Below are positions 7,123-15,336 of a stretch of 26,009 nt of DNA, in pieces (position 1 is the stretch's first letter; each line of letters begins with the position of its first letter). The position numbers and the translations under genes were made by a program. The DNA is from Prevotellaceae bacterium UBA7028 (GTDB lineage Bacteria > Bacteroidota > Bacteroidia > Bacteroidales > Bacteroidaceae): assembly GCA_002494215.1 (NCBI GenBank), contig DLBF01000110.1:2347-28355 (forward strand), in the 5' to 3' direction. The notes below the pieces were generated by a model. The model had not been told where the DNA came from. It made no database searches and saw nothing but the letters and a program-made list of their open reading frames with translations.

Positions 7123-7360
7123 ATATGTACCCCGACTGCCTTTGAGAGCCGATGGTTATCGTGCTGAAGGCACGGTATATGTTTGTGCAACATGTACCTT
7201 TCATGTACCTAACATATACCTGACATCTCAGCCAAAATCTTGAATCATGAGGTACATGTGGGGTACATGTAGGGTATATGTTAGGTACATGTTTAGACAA
7301 TATGTACCGTCTGATAAGAACGATAACCATCGGGGGTAAAGCCTCGTTGGGGTATATGTT
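7123..7360. repeat. Imperfect 237-bp inverted repeat with GTACATGT-type motifs
   Basis: The two arms are symmetrical about position 7241. The best-matched part is a perfect 12-bp pair, GATGGTTATCGT (7151-7162) and its complement (7320-7331). Toward the centre both arms carry repeated ACATGTACC / ACATATACC words, for example at 7203-7220 and 7262-7300; the outer ends are GTACCCC (7127-7133) and GGGGTATAT (7349-7357). A 93-codon minus-strand reading frame here is a by-product of the repeats. It could be a fold-back element, a MITE-like remnant or a long hairpin RNA. No transposase is nearby. Confidence 0.7.
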
Positions 7361-7480
7361 GGCAATTAATGATAGCAATACTAGATTTTGGACTCTAGCT
7401 TCAACTATTGTTCTGTAAAATAATTTGACAATTGCGATATTAGCCTCGCCTTCATCACAAAGCTGTTAGGCATAAAACTA

Positions 7481-7524
7481 TTGCTCCCTCACTAGGGCGC
7501 AAAATTTTCCTAGTGAGGGAGCAA
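7481..7524. terminator. Perfect 16-bp stem-loop after the sialic acid operon
   Basis: TTGCTCCCTCACTAGG (7481-7496) pairs perfectly with 7509-7524 around a 12-base loop. It lies 63 bp past the stop of the epimerase gene and is the best candidate terminator for the leftward operon, although the following U tract (TAGTTTTATG on the minus strand) is weak. It could instead be a dispersed palindrome. The rest of 7361-7586 shows nothing else. Confidence 0.55.
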
Positions 7525-7586
7525 ATTTTCTCTGGCGTGGCAGTAAAATGAGCCAGGAAACGATTTTGGGAATAATCCTTACAGTT

Positions 7587-8852
7587 TTATTCCTTGGCTG
7601 CAATTCTCTCTAAGGTCTGATATACTTGCATCAGACCACGGGGAACGTGGAAGCATCCCTTCCATTTGCCGCCTTTCAGCGTGAGCAACACCTCGCCTCT
7701 GCGGTTCAAGTAACCGAACCATTCGGGATATTCGGGATCCATGAAGTGACTCCAGACGTATTCGTGAATGCGCATGAACCAATCCAGACATTCCTTGTTC
7801 CCTGTCAGCTCGTAGCCCTTAATCATGGTAATGAGGGTCTCGATGTGAACCCACCACAGTTTCTGATCCCACTCCAATTGCTGCAGGGGGCGTCCCAGTC
7901 TGTCCATAAAGTAGAAGATGCCTCCGTACTCCTTGTCCCAACCGTATTCAGCCTCGCGCAGGGCGATGTGTACGGCTTTCTCTATAAGGTCCTTGCGTCC
8001 CAGGCGTTTGCCCAGGTCCATGATGAACCACATAGCCTCTATGGCATGTCCGGGGTTGAGCAGACGACCCTCGTGACAATCGACAAGCTTGCCATCCTTG
8101 CTTACATGTTCTACTATCAAGTCCAGTTCGGGGCGATAGAAAACATCCAGCACCTCGTGCAGGCAGATGTCTATGGTCTCCTTCAGGAACTCGGGCGGGA
8201 GTAGGTCCTCAATCTCCAATGCCACGTTGCACAGAATCATGGGCAGAGCGAAGTCCTTTAGGGCACGTGCAGCTGAAGCCCCCTCCCCGCTCCCCCTTTG
8301 GGGGAGTGCTGTAACTGCCTTGTTCCATTTACCTTTTGGGTTGTTACGTTTGGAGAGTACAATATCAAAGGTCTTCTTGGCAATGTCGGCATACTCCTGC
8401 TTTCCTGTAGCCTTATAAAGCTGACCAAAGGCGATGACGGCAAAGGTATAGGAGAAGATGTTGTAGGGCTCTACCAAGGGACGTCCCTGTCGGTCTAACG
8501 AGAAGTACCAGTTCAACTGACCGTCATGCCCGTACTTCTTCAGGAACTCGGCACCCTGGATGGCTGCATCCAACCATTCCTGTTTTTTCTCTACCTTATT
8601 ATATAGGGTAGCCAGCATCCATACTTCACGGCCCTGCAGCCAGATGAACTTGTCGGTGTCGTACACTTCGCCGTTACGTTCTATGCAGGTGAAGTAACCA
8701 CCGTATTCCTTGTCAATACTATTCTGCATCCAGAAGGGCATTACCCTATCCAGCAGTTCGCTCTTATACTGAGCAGCCAATTCAGAAAAAAAGCCCCCTC
8801 TCCGCTCCCCCTTTGGGGGAGTACCATTGTTGGTTTGTTTTATTGTTTTCAT
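7587..8852 (-). CDS. N-acylglucosamine 2-epimerase (AGE/RnBP family)
   Basis: This 421-residue cytoplasmic enzyme has the (alpha/alpha)6 barrel pattern of the AGE family: FIWLQGREVWMLATLYN near 69-85, a NPGHAIEAMWF histidine segment, and QKLWWVHIETL followed by GCFHVPRGLM near the end. In the sialic acid locus it would interconvert ManNAc released by the lyase and GlcNAc. The start overlaps the preceding gene's stop by 4 bp (ATGA). Two extra segments, about residues 9-21 (GTPPKGERRGG) and 181-195 (TALPQRGSGEGASAA), are encoded by the GC-rich palindromic element (8791-8825 and 8276-8310), and the frame is kept through both. Family certainty is high; substrate is inferred from context, since the family also includes sugar epimerases such as cellobiose 2-epimerase. 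Confidence 0.9.
   Translation of the reverse strand: MKTIKQTNNGTPPKGERRGGFFSELAAQYKSELLDRVMPFWMQNSIDKEYGGYFTCIERNGEVYDTDKFIWLQGREVWMLATLYNKVEKKQEWLDAAIQGAEFLKKYGHDGQLNWYFSLDRQGRPLVEPYNIFSYTFAVIAFGQLYKATGKQEYADIAKKTFDIVLSKRNNPKGKWNKAVTALPQRGSGEGASAARALKDFALPMILCNVALEIEDLLPPEFLKETIDICLHEVLDVFYRPELDLIVEHVSKDGKLVDCHEGRLLNPGHAIEAMWFIMDLGKRLGRKDLIEKAVHIALREAEYGWDKEYGGIFYFMDRLGRPLQQLEWDQKLWWVHIETLITMIKGYELTGNKECLDWFMRIHEYVWSHFMDPEYPEWFGYLNRRGEVLLTLKGGKWKGCFHVPRGLMQVYQTLERIAAKE
8276..8310. repeat. GC-rich palindromic element, copy 1 (in epimerase gene)
   Basis: A 35-bp unit starting AAGCCCCCTCCCCG, with a CTCCCCC-TTT-GGGGGAG hairpin at its end. It adds about 14 residues in frame to the epimerase. 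Confidence 0.85.
8791..8825. repeat. GC-rich palindromic element, copy 2 (epimerase N-terminus)
   Basis: Same unit and orientation as the copy at 8276-8310, with a few substitutions. It encodes the N-terminal GTPPKGERRGG segment. Confidence 0.85.
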
Positions 8853-9238
8853 GTTATTTTGTTTTTGATTATATTTATAACTTCGTCTAATCTTGTGAAT
8901 ATATCTTCGTTCGTAAATCTTATGACGTTAAACCCTAGCTTTTCTATTTCATTGGTCCTTGCCTGATCATGATATTGTTGTCGAATATTATCGTGGTAGC
9001 CACCATCTATCTCAATCACTAAACGTGCAGGTAGGCAAGCAAAATCTGCGATATTGTCAGCGATTATATATTGTCTTCTAAAAGGTTTTCCCAATTTATT
9101 TTTCTACAAAAACATCCATAACAACCGTTCGGCATCTGTGGGCATACTCCTCATCCTCTTGGCATGTTCCTTCAGAATAGGATAAAGGATGGGGTCAGAG
9201 AAACAATAATTAGCTTTATTCCTATCAAACTTATTCAT
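8849..9238 (-). pseudogene. DUF559 nuclease-like gene with in-frame amber codon
   Basis: Reading from the ATG at 9238 gives 44 residues (including TDAERLLWMFL), then TAG (9104-9106), then in the same frame KNKLGKPFRRQY and the rest of a DUF559 protein (ADFACLPARLVIEIDGGYH; FNVIRFTNEDI). DUF559 proteins belong to the restriction-endonuclease-like superfamily and are about 110-130 residues; joined across the stop, this reads 128 residues plus the stop position. Only one codon separates it from an intact gene. A shorter 81-residue product could start at the TTG at 9094 but would lack the N-terminal helices. The start overlaps the symporter stop and the end overlaps the epimerase start (ATGA at each), so it belongs to the transcript. 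Pseudogene, sequencing error or stop suppression are all possible. Confidence 0.75.
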
Positions 9239-11775
9239 GATTTAGAATGCTTTAGGCACTCCCCCAAAGGGGGAGCGGGGAGGGGGCTTTTGAGGCTTAG
9301 TATCCATGCCGTGATGACACTTACCACAATGCCGGTGGCACCGAAGAGGAAGAAGTTGGCATCCGTGAAGAGGTACATCAGCAGTACCACCACCTCGCCG
9401 GCGATAAAGCCAGTCAGCGCAGCGCCGCCCCTGATACGCGGGCAGAACACGGCCATTACGAACAGACCGCCCAATCCGCTGGTCAGCAATCCCAGGATGG
9501 TATTGAAGTAATCCAGCAGCGAGGTAATGTCCCATGTCGCCATCAGCAGGGCAATGCCCAGTCCTATCAGACCGCTGACAACGCAGGTCCAGCGTGCCAC
9601 GCGCAGCAGCGCATCATCCTTGATGCCGGGACGGAACCGCTGAATGAAGTCAACGCTGAAGGCTGTGCTGACGCTATTGATATTGCTGGAGATGGTACTC
9701 ATGGTTGCTGCAAAGATGGCAGCGATGAGCAGACCAGCTAAGCCTGCTGGCATCTGACTCATCATAAAGTATGGGAAGATCGCATCTCCCTGCTGCATGG
9801 TGATGTCCAGACTCTGTGGGTGTGTCTTGTAGAAGGTGTATAGTCCTGTTCCGATGAAGTAAAAGGCTACGGAGATGAACACACTCATGAATCCGTTCAC
9901 CAGGATGCTGCGACCAGCGCTCTTCTCGTCCTTGGTAGTCATGTAGCGTTGGATGACCGTCTGGTCGCTGGTGTAGGAAATCAGGTTGTTGGCAATGCCG
10001 CCACCCAGGATAGCTACCCAGAAGGTGACACGTCGGTAGTCCCAACTCCATACAAAGAGGCGCATCTTGTCGTTGTCAACAGCCATCTGCCAGGCTCCGG
10101 AGAATCCACCCTCGGTATTGCTCCAGAGGTATAAAGCGGCGAAGATGGCACCTCCGACCAGAATACATCCCTGCACCACATCGCCCCAGATAACGGCTTC
10201 TACACCGCCCATGGTACAATATATTATGGTAACCAATCCCATCAGCACAATGCACAGATAGATGTCGATGCCCGTAACGGCTGTCAGCGCCAGCGAGGGA
10301 AGGTACAGCACCAGTGCCATACGTGCTATCATGAAGATGCAGAACAGCGTCGAAGCCATCAGACGTGTAGCTGCATTGAAGCGTTCCTCCAGTATGGCAT
10401 AGGCAGATGCTGCTTTGCTCCGACGGAAGTAGGGCAGGTAGTACCAGATAACGGGGAAACCCACCAGGGGAATCATCCACAGCATGGGGTAGTAGGTCCA
10501 GTCCGTAGCGTAGGCCTTGGCAGGGATAGCCATATAGGTAATGGCGCTGAGCATGGTGGCATAGATACTGATGCCCGCCGCCCACCAAGGCACACGACCG
10601 CCGCCCTTGAAGAAGTCCTCCGCTCCGTTCTCGCGGCGCATAAAATAAATGCCCATTCCCAACATGGCCAGCAGATACAGCGCCAGCACAGTCCAGTTGG
10701 CAAAACCGAAGTGCGTCTCGTGCTTTATCTCAATGCGTGAAATCTTTGCCGACCTGATGCCAGGCATTGTCTCGCCTCCGCTGTAGAACCAGCCTCCCTC
10801 GAAGGGCGTGAGTGCTGCTCCTGCACGTGCCAGTGTGCTGTCACCTGGTATGATTGCCCAGGAGTCCGTGATGGTGTGATATACCAGCACCTCCTGACGG
10901 AACTTGTACCACGCCGGATCATGGCGCAGATACAGACTGTCCTGCCTGCCCTGAATGGCAGACAGGAAGATGTCGTAGTCCACACCTCCGAAGAACAGAA
11001 TATGACTGTAACCGCTTGTTGTAGCGCAGCTCCCCACTATGGCGCAGCCAGAGGTGGGTGCGGTTTCGCTCCACTCCAGCGTCTTCAGGTTCAACTTTAA
11101 GCCACGGGTATATACAAATCCATTGCTTTTAAGGTTCCCCTCGCCCTTCGGAGAGGGGTAAGGGGTGAGGCTATATCCGCCAAATATAAACAACGCTTTC
11201 CCCTCCGGCGCATTTTGCACCGCCATGCAAGGTTGCAGACGACTATCGGGGAGATTCCCGATCTTTACCCACTCCTTTCCGTCAGGCCAGTCGAGGGCAT
11301 AGACGTCAAGGTTAGGCTCGCCATTTGTCTGTCCGCCCGCTACAAATATCCTGTCGGTGCCATAGCAAGCAGCAAAGTTGTCGAGGGGTTTGGGCAAAGC
11401 TGGAAGCCCCCTCTTCGCTCCTCCTTTGGGGGAGTACTCTAACTCTAAGAAGCATTCATCTCCGTAATGACACTCCCCCAAAGGGGGAGCGGGGAGGGGG
11501 CCAACTCCCCCTATATACACTGTCCCTTCCGGCACCGTAACGCTGGCACCGTAGGCTTTGGGGTAGAATACCTTTTGTCCGCCGTCGGCGCAGGGGATGT
11601 CAGGGAAGTTGCAGCCGCCCCATGTTACCAGCTTCCCATCTTGGATACCTGCAAAGTGTCCCGATACAGCTCGTTCCATATCGCCCGCTTTCGTTACAGC
11701 AATGCGATTCTGTCCCCAGCAAATTCCGAAGGAGAGGATGAATAGTATGTTGAATAGAATAGTTCTTTTTTTCAT
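9235..11775 (-). CDS. Sialic acid mutarotase (NanM-like) fused to sodium:solute symporter (NanT-like)
   Basis: The 846-residue protein has a signal peptide (1-21, ending CWGQ), a kelch-type beta-propeller at about 25-350 (VTWGGCNFPD, FVAGGQTNG, LFIFGGYS, FFGGVDYD, FYSGGE), and, from about 357, a sodium:solute symporter domain with a dozen or so hydrophobic segments (FGFANWTVLALYLLAMLGMG; GGRVPWWAAGISIYATMLSA; YCTMGGVEAVIWGDVVQG; SYTSDQTVIQRY). NanM mutarotases speed alpha/beta interconversion of sialic acid in the periplasm; the SSS part would import it across the inner membrane. Three stretches come from GC-rich palindromic elements: about 91-127 (two opposed copies), 202-217 and the C-terminal tail. 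The reading frame is intact. Sialate as substrate is inferred from the lyase and esterase neighbours. Confidence 0.9.
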   Translation of the reverse strand: MKKRTILFNILFILSFGICWGQNRIAVTKAGDMERAVSGHFAGIQDGKLVTWGGCNFPDIPCADGGQKVFYPKAYGASVTVPEGTVYIGGVGPLPAPPLGECHYGDECFLELEYSPKGGAKRGLPALPKPLDNFAACYGTDRIFVAGGQTNGEPNLDVYALDWPDGKEWVKIGNLPDSRLQPCMAVQNAPEGKALFIFGGYSLTPYPSPKGEGNLKSNGFVYTRGLKLNLKTLEWSETAPTSGCAIVGSCATTSGYSHILFFGGVDYDIFLSAIQGRQDSLYLRHDPAWYKFRQEVLVYHTITDSWAIIPGDSTLARAGAALTPFEGGWFYSGGETMPGIRSAKISRIEIKHETHFGFANWTVLALYLLAMLGMGIYFMRRENGAEDFFKGGGRVPWWAAGISIYATMLSAITYMAIPAKAYATDWTYYPMLWMIPLVGFPVIWYYLPYFRRSKAASAYAILEERFNAATRLMASTLFCIFMIARMALVLYLPSLALTAVTGIDIYLCIVLMGLVTIIYCTMGGVEAVIWGDVVQGCILVGGAIFAALYLWSNTEGGFSGAWQMAVDNDKMRLFVWSWDYRRVTFWVAILGGGIANNLISYTSDQTVIQRYMTTKDEKSAGRSILVNGFMSVFISVAFYFIGTGLYTFYKTHPQSLDITMQQGDAIFPYFMMSQMPAGLAGLLIAAIFAATMSTISSNINSVSTAFSVDFIQRFRPGIKDDALLRVARWTCVVSGLIGLGIALLMATWDITSLLDYFNTILGLLTSGLGGLFVMAVFCPRIRGGAALTGFIAGEVVVLLMYLFTDANFFLFGATGIVVSVITAWILSLKSPLPAPPLGECLKHSKS
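9255..9289. repeat. GC-rich palindromic element, copy 3 (symporter C-terminus)
   Basis: Opposite orientation to the copy at 8276-8310 and identical to it at nearly every position (CACTCCCCCAAAGGGGGAG core). It supplies most of the last 18 residues of the fusion protein. Confidence 0.85.
11132..11172. repeat. Related GC-rich element, divergent copy
   Basis: A variant with CCCCTCGCCCTTCGGAGAGG in the middle, encoding LTPYPSPKGEG in frame. It shares the CCC/GGG palindromic plan but not the exact core of the other copies, so it may be a different subfamily. Confidence 0.6.
11404..11438. repeat. GC-rich palindromic element, copy 4 (mutarotase domain)
   Basis: Same orientation as the copy at 8276-8310, more diverged (CTCCTCCTTTGGGGGAG). 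It faces the copy at 11469-11503 across 30 bp, so the two could form one long hairpin. Confidence 0.8.
11469..11503. repeat. GC-rich palindromic element, copy 5 (mutarotase domain)
   Basis: Near-identical to the copy at 9255-9289 (CACTCCCCCAAAGGGGGAG core followed by CGGGGAGGGGGCC). It encodes GPLPAPPLGEC in frame. Confidence 0.85.
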
Positions 11776-11866
11776 GGCCGTCTGTTTTTATCTCTTGTTT
11801 GCAACACCTTCGTTGCATGGCTGATATTTGTTGGGCATATTTTTCATATTTCCTGTTTCTTAGATG

Positions 11867-11874
11867 CAAAGTTA
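11867..11874 (-). promoter_or_regulatory. -7 element for the mutarotase-symporter gene
   Basis: TAACTTTG on the minus strand fits TAnnTTTG and would give a leader of about 85 nt. No TTTG lies at the expected -33 position, so the assignment is moderate. Confidence 0.5.
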
Positions 11875-11879
11875 ATGTT

Positions 11880-12214
11880 TTTTCTGCAGAAAGATTGGGA
11901 AAGGTGTGTATTTTCCGTTAATTTTTACACCCTATTGTGGAAAATTACACACCATTTTGGAATTTTATACACCATTATATATTAAGGCTCAATATTTTTG
12001 CATCAAAACAAAGAAAGACATTAAGGTAAAAAGATTATATATTTTTTCTAGGGTTATGCACGCCCAACCGCATTCATTCACGGAGCAGCCATAGTGCTGC
12101 TCTTGTGCGTTTTTATGCCAGCTAATGAGGATTCCTTCATGGCAAATGGTCTCTCCCGTTTTTGCGGCTCTGTCAGGGAAAAAAGTTTGGGATGCCGCGT
12201 TTTACAGGAGCGGT
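11880..12214. other. Intergenic stretch with imperfect repeats; no gene
   Basis: At 11926-11985 the word ACACC recurs three times, at spacings of 22 and 20 bp, inside AT-rich text (ACACCATTTTGGAATTTT), preceded by an inverted GGTGTG. A small hairpin, GAGCAGC / GCTGCTC (12083-12089, 12096-12102), is followed by a T-rich stretch on the plus strand and may be a terminator. A TATTTTTG at 11993-12000 on the plus strand lacks a -33 partner. No open reading frame is convincing. Confidence 0.5.
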
Positions 12215-14320
12215 TTATTCTATCTTTGTGTAGAATGTTGAGGCGGGAAGGCCGTAAACGTTAACCATGTTAGCATGCGAGAAAGGCTCCCAGCCATAGC
12301 GAATGGCGGTAATATTCTTCACTTCGCCAGAGGATACTAGGACGTTTGTCCCGTCAATCTTAGCCTGGGCAGGATGGAAGATACCGAATTCGTCGGCCAA
12401 CTCGAAGGTACGGAGTGCTGTACCATCGGAGGTGGTAAGTCCATCAGCATGGTCGAAGCTAAGCACAATATGTTTCTTCTCCCTTCTGACCTCTTTTATA
12501 ACAGGACCTTGGGATGCGGAAGGATGGGCTGCGAAATAGGGATGCTTGTAGATATCGGACAGCGCCAGACGGGCCAGACGTTCGCCAACAGGTTGCTTGC
12601 GTCGTGGATGTACATCCAGAGAGTCGCCAATATCGGTGGTGACGGCCATGCCTGTATGGGGTATCTCTTGTTGGAGTAGGCGCTGGCTGTCTCTGAACCA
12701 AGGCCACGACGGACGACTGAGCGAGGAGAGCTGCACAAAGAGGAAGGGCATCTCGGGCTGCTGCCAATTTCGTCGCCAACTATCCACCAACAGGGGGAAC
12801 AGTTTTGTATGTGTATCTGGGTTGTGGGCATTGGATTCTCCCTGATACCAGATGACGCCGCGTATGGGGAATTGTGCCATAGGCTCAATGCTTGCCTCGT
12901 ACAGATAGCAGGGCTGATAGGGGTGGCGCTGCTGGCTGTCACCTTTCCTTAAGGCTTTAGCTATATTCTTTGCTCCGCGCTGGCGGCACCAGTCCATGAT
13001 GAAGTCGTTGTTTGTCCAGTCGTTCAGGATGGCGGGGAACTCAAATTCCAGCGTGCGGCGGTCAATCCAACTTTCGATATTGGAACCGCCTACAGCATTG
13101 GTGATAAGGCCGATGGGAACCTGCAGGCTGTCAGCCAACATGCGACCGAAGAAGTAGGCAACGGCAGAGAATTCCTTTGCTGTTTCTGGTGTACATTCCG
13201 TCCACTTGGTGGGCTTCATATAACCCAGATCGTTGATGCGGTTCAGCATGAGGCTGTCCCATTCAACATCTCCCACAGGACCTGTGCGTACGGAGTTGTA
13301 AAGACGGACTGTTGGAAGTTGGAGGGCGAAAGATGAGGATTGAGAGTTTCTCCATTCTTGGGTGTCGCAGAGTTTGAACTCCATGTTCGACTGACCGGAG
13401 CATAGCCACACTTCGCCTACCATTACATTCTGGAAGGTGATGTTCTGTTTCTTTGTAGAGAAAGTGAGCGTATAGGGCCCGCCAGCCTTCAAGGGCTTCA
13501 ACTCCACAGCCCAGCGTCCGTCCTTTCCCGTAACTGCTTTTGTTTTCTGCTTTCCGATGGAGACTGTTACCTCTTCGCCTGCATTGGCTATTCCGTGAAT
13601 ATCGAGGGGCATGTCGCGCTGCAGCACCATACCGTCGGAATATATGACAGGCAGCTTCAGGCCACCGTAGTTGCCTGTGATATGCTTGTAAACCACATCC
13701 GCCATGATGCCGGCACCCTTCTTGTTGGGGTGTAGACCGTCGGGGAAGAGGTCGGGGTGGCTGTAAAGCGGCGTATGGAAATCAGTAAGCTCCACGTTGC
13801 GGGCTTTGGCAATAACGGGAATCACCTGCTGGATGTCCTCTAGCCAGTCGCGTGTGCCCGACAGGAACCGATGGTGGCGGCTAGAGATGGGCGACAGTTG
13901 TGCTATGATGATACGTGCCTTGGGGTTAGCCACTCGGAACGAGTCGATAAGGGTACAGTAGTCTGTAATGAACTCATCGCGGTAAAGGGGCCAGTCGCGC
14001 GGATCGGTATCGTTGATACCCAAATGTATTACCACTATATCACCCTTGAAGTCCATAGCCTTGCGGAACTCGGGTAGCTGCACGTATGGTCGGTGACCTT
14101 TGAAAAGAAGTGTGGCACCCGAATGCCCAAAGTTGCCTACTTCGTACTCCTCACCCAACAGCTGTTGCAACTGGGAGGGGTAGCTGTCGGTCTTAGGGTT
14201 CGCCAATCCGTACCCATAGGTGATACTGTTGCCCACGCAGGTGACCTTCACCTTCGCCTGCAAAGGATAGAAGATAAAAGAAGATAGAAGGAGATAAATG
14301 GAGAATAATCTTACTTTCAT
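12215..14320 (-). CDS. Two-domain SGNH esterase / sialate O-acetylesterase
   Basis: This 701-residue secreted protein has a signal peptide ending at about residue 22 (PLQA). The first domain is a GDSL/SGNH hydrolase: GNSITYG (Ser32), LGIND (Asn103), PDGLHPN (Asp194, His197). A beta-sandwich linker follows (about 222-300), then a sialate 9-O-acetylesterase domain with GQSNMEF (Ser311), WYQGESN and DSLDVHP (Asp569, His571). Both catalytic sets look complete. It should remove O-acetyl groups from sialic acids in the periplasm or at the surface so that they can be imported and cleaved. It is 14 bp downstream of the lyase gene, so the two are probably cotranscribed. Bacteroidetes sialate esterases of this two-domain type are known; the exact position specificity is not visible. 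Confidence 0.9.
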   Translation of the reverse strand: MKVRLFSIYLLLSSFIFYPLQAKVKVTCVGNSITYGYGLANPKTDSYPSQLQQLLGEEYEVGNFGHSGATLLFKGHRPYVQLPEFRKAMDFKGDIVVIHLGINDTDPRDWPLYRDEFITDYCTLIDSFRVANPKARIIIAQLSPISSRHHRFLSGTRDWLEDIQQVIPVIAKARNVELTDFHTPLYSHPDLFPDGLHPNKKGAGIMADVVYKHITGNYGGLKLPVIYSDGMVLQRDMPLDIHGIANAGEEVTVSIGKQKTKAVTGKDGRWAVELKPLKAGGPYTLTFSTKKQNITFQNVMVGEVWLCSGQSNMEFKLCDTQEWRNSQSSSFALQLPTVRLYNSVRTGPVGDVEWDSLMLNRINDLGYMKPTKWTECTPETAKEFSAVAYFFGRMLADSLQVPIGLITNAVGGSNIESWIDRRTLEFEFPAILNDWTNNDFIMDWCRQRGAKNIAKALRKGDSQQRHPYQPCYLYEASIEPMAQFPIRGVIWYQGESNAHNPDTHTKLFPLLVDSWRRNWQQPEMPFLFVQLSSLSRPSWPWFRDSQRLLQQEIPHTGMAVTTDIGDSLDVHPRRKQPVGERLARLALSDIYKHPYFAAHPSASQGPVIKEVRREKKHIVLSFDHADGLTTSDGTALRTFELADEFGIFHPAQAKIDGTNVLVSSGEVKNITAIRYGWEPFSHANMVNVYGLPASTFYTKIE

Positions 14321-14334
14321 TTTTCACTTTTCAC

Positions 14335-15252
14335 TTAAAAGATGTTGCAATGCTGGAAGAAGCCTATCTCGTCCAGTTCCTTGCGAAGTTGAACCTCCTC
14401 TTCTGGCGTGATGTTTTGGAACGGAGTACGGTTGGGACCAAGGTCCAAGCCAATAAGTTTCATGATGCGCTTGCCGCCAACGATGTTGCCGCGGAAGTGA
14501 CATATGATGTTTATAACCTCTTGACTGTAGTTCTGCAAAGCACGTGCCGACTCCAAATCGCCGCGGTTCCATGCCTCTATGATGCCCACCAGATTCTTGC
14601 CATTATAGTTGGTCGTTCCTCCGATTCCACCCTGTGCTCCGCCCATAGCCAGGCAGGGTAGGATAGTCTCGTCCTGACCGTGAAGCATGTCGTACTTGCC
14701 ATTCTTGTAGAGTCGGCATTGGTTGTACTCGTACATACTCTCGAAGGTGTACTTGATGCCAGCAAAGTTAGGTACGCGTCCGTCAACAGCCTCCAAGAGC
14801 TTCACCATAGGCAGGAAGGCCCCGTTGAAGGCAGGGATGTGGTAGTAATAGAAGGGCAGGTTGGGGGCGCCGGCGGCAATCTCTTCGATGTATTTCACCA
14901 GTTCCTCTATGCGCCCGATCTTGGGGAATGGAGGTGCCATGGCACCAATGCCCCATGCTCCAATCTTCTGGGCATGCTCGGCAAGACGTCTGCTCTCGCG
15001 AACGCAGCAGCTACCCACGTGTACAATCACCTTGAATCCCTCGGGTGCAGCAGCCATCCAAGCCTCGGCCAACTGCATGCGTTCCTCGGGTGTCAGCATA
15101 TAGCCCTCGCCGCTACTGCCGTTTATGAATACGCCCTTCAGTCCATTCTTCTGCAACATCTTTGCATAGGCAGGGATAGGTTCCAAATTCACATCACCGT
15201 TCTCGTAGAAAGGAGTAAACGGTGCATCTATAAGTCCGATTATTTTTTCCAT
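14335..15252 (-). CDS. nanA: N-acetylneuraminate lyase
   Basis: This 305-residue (beta/alpha)8 aldolase of the DHDPS/NAL family splits N-acetylneuraminate into ManNAc and pyruvate. Diagnostic residues are GSSGEG (46-50 region, pyruvate carboxylate binding), Tyr137 in YYYHIP and the Schiff-base lysine Lys167 in AGIKYTF; E. coli NanA uses Tyr137 and Lys165. It begins the leftward sialic acid gene set with the esterase 14 bp downstream. No consensus promoter was found immediately upstream, where an 8-bp tandem repeat (15270-15317) lies. Length is normal for the family. Confidence 0.93.
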   Translation of the reverse strand: MEKIIGLIDAPFTPFYENGDVNLEPIPAYAKMLQKNGLKGVFINGSSGEGYMLTPEERMQLAEAWMAAAPEGFKVIVHVGSCCVRESRRLAEHAQKIGAWGIGAMAPPFPKIGRIEELVKYIEEIAAGAPNLPFYYYHIPAFNGAFLPMVKLLEAVDGRVPNFAGIKYTFESMYEYNQCRLYKNGKYDMLHGQDETILPCLAMGGAQGGIGGTTNYNGKNLVGIIEAWNRGDLESARALQNYSQEVINIICHFRGNIVGGKRIMKLIGLDLGPNRTPFQNITPEEEVQLRKELDEIGFFQHCNIF

Positions 15253-15269
15253 AATATCAGATGTTTTTT

Positions 15270-15317
15270 GAGTTTTTGAGTTTTTGAGTTTGTAAGTTTA
15301 TGAGTTTATGAGTTCCT
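15270..15317. repeat. Octanucleotide tandem repeat upstream of nanA
   Basis: Six consecutive 8-bp units: GAGTTTTT twice, then GAGTTTGT, AAGTTTAT, GAGTTTAT and GAGTTCCT. The array ends 17 bp upstream of the nanA start codon and so lies in its leader or promoter. Confidence 0.85.
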
Positions 15318-15336
15318 CCTCTTTTGGGGGCGTAAA

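Noticed and set aside
7097..7378. 93-codon open frame on the minus strand
   Set aside because: It coincides with the inverted repeat; its residues simply follow the GTACATGT words and show no domain, signal peptide or promoter.
9104..9106. Pyrrolysine-type recoding of the amber codon in the DUF559 gene
   Set aside because: No pyl genes are visible and nothing about DUF559 requires it; a point mutation or sequencing error is simpler.
11993..12115. Small plus-strand RNA between a TATTTTTG box and a hairpin
   Set aside because: No -33 element at the right spacing and no recognisable structure apart from the 7-bp hairpin.
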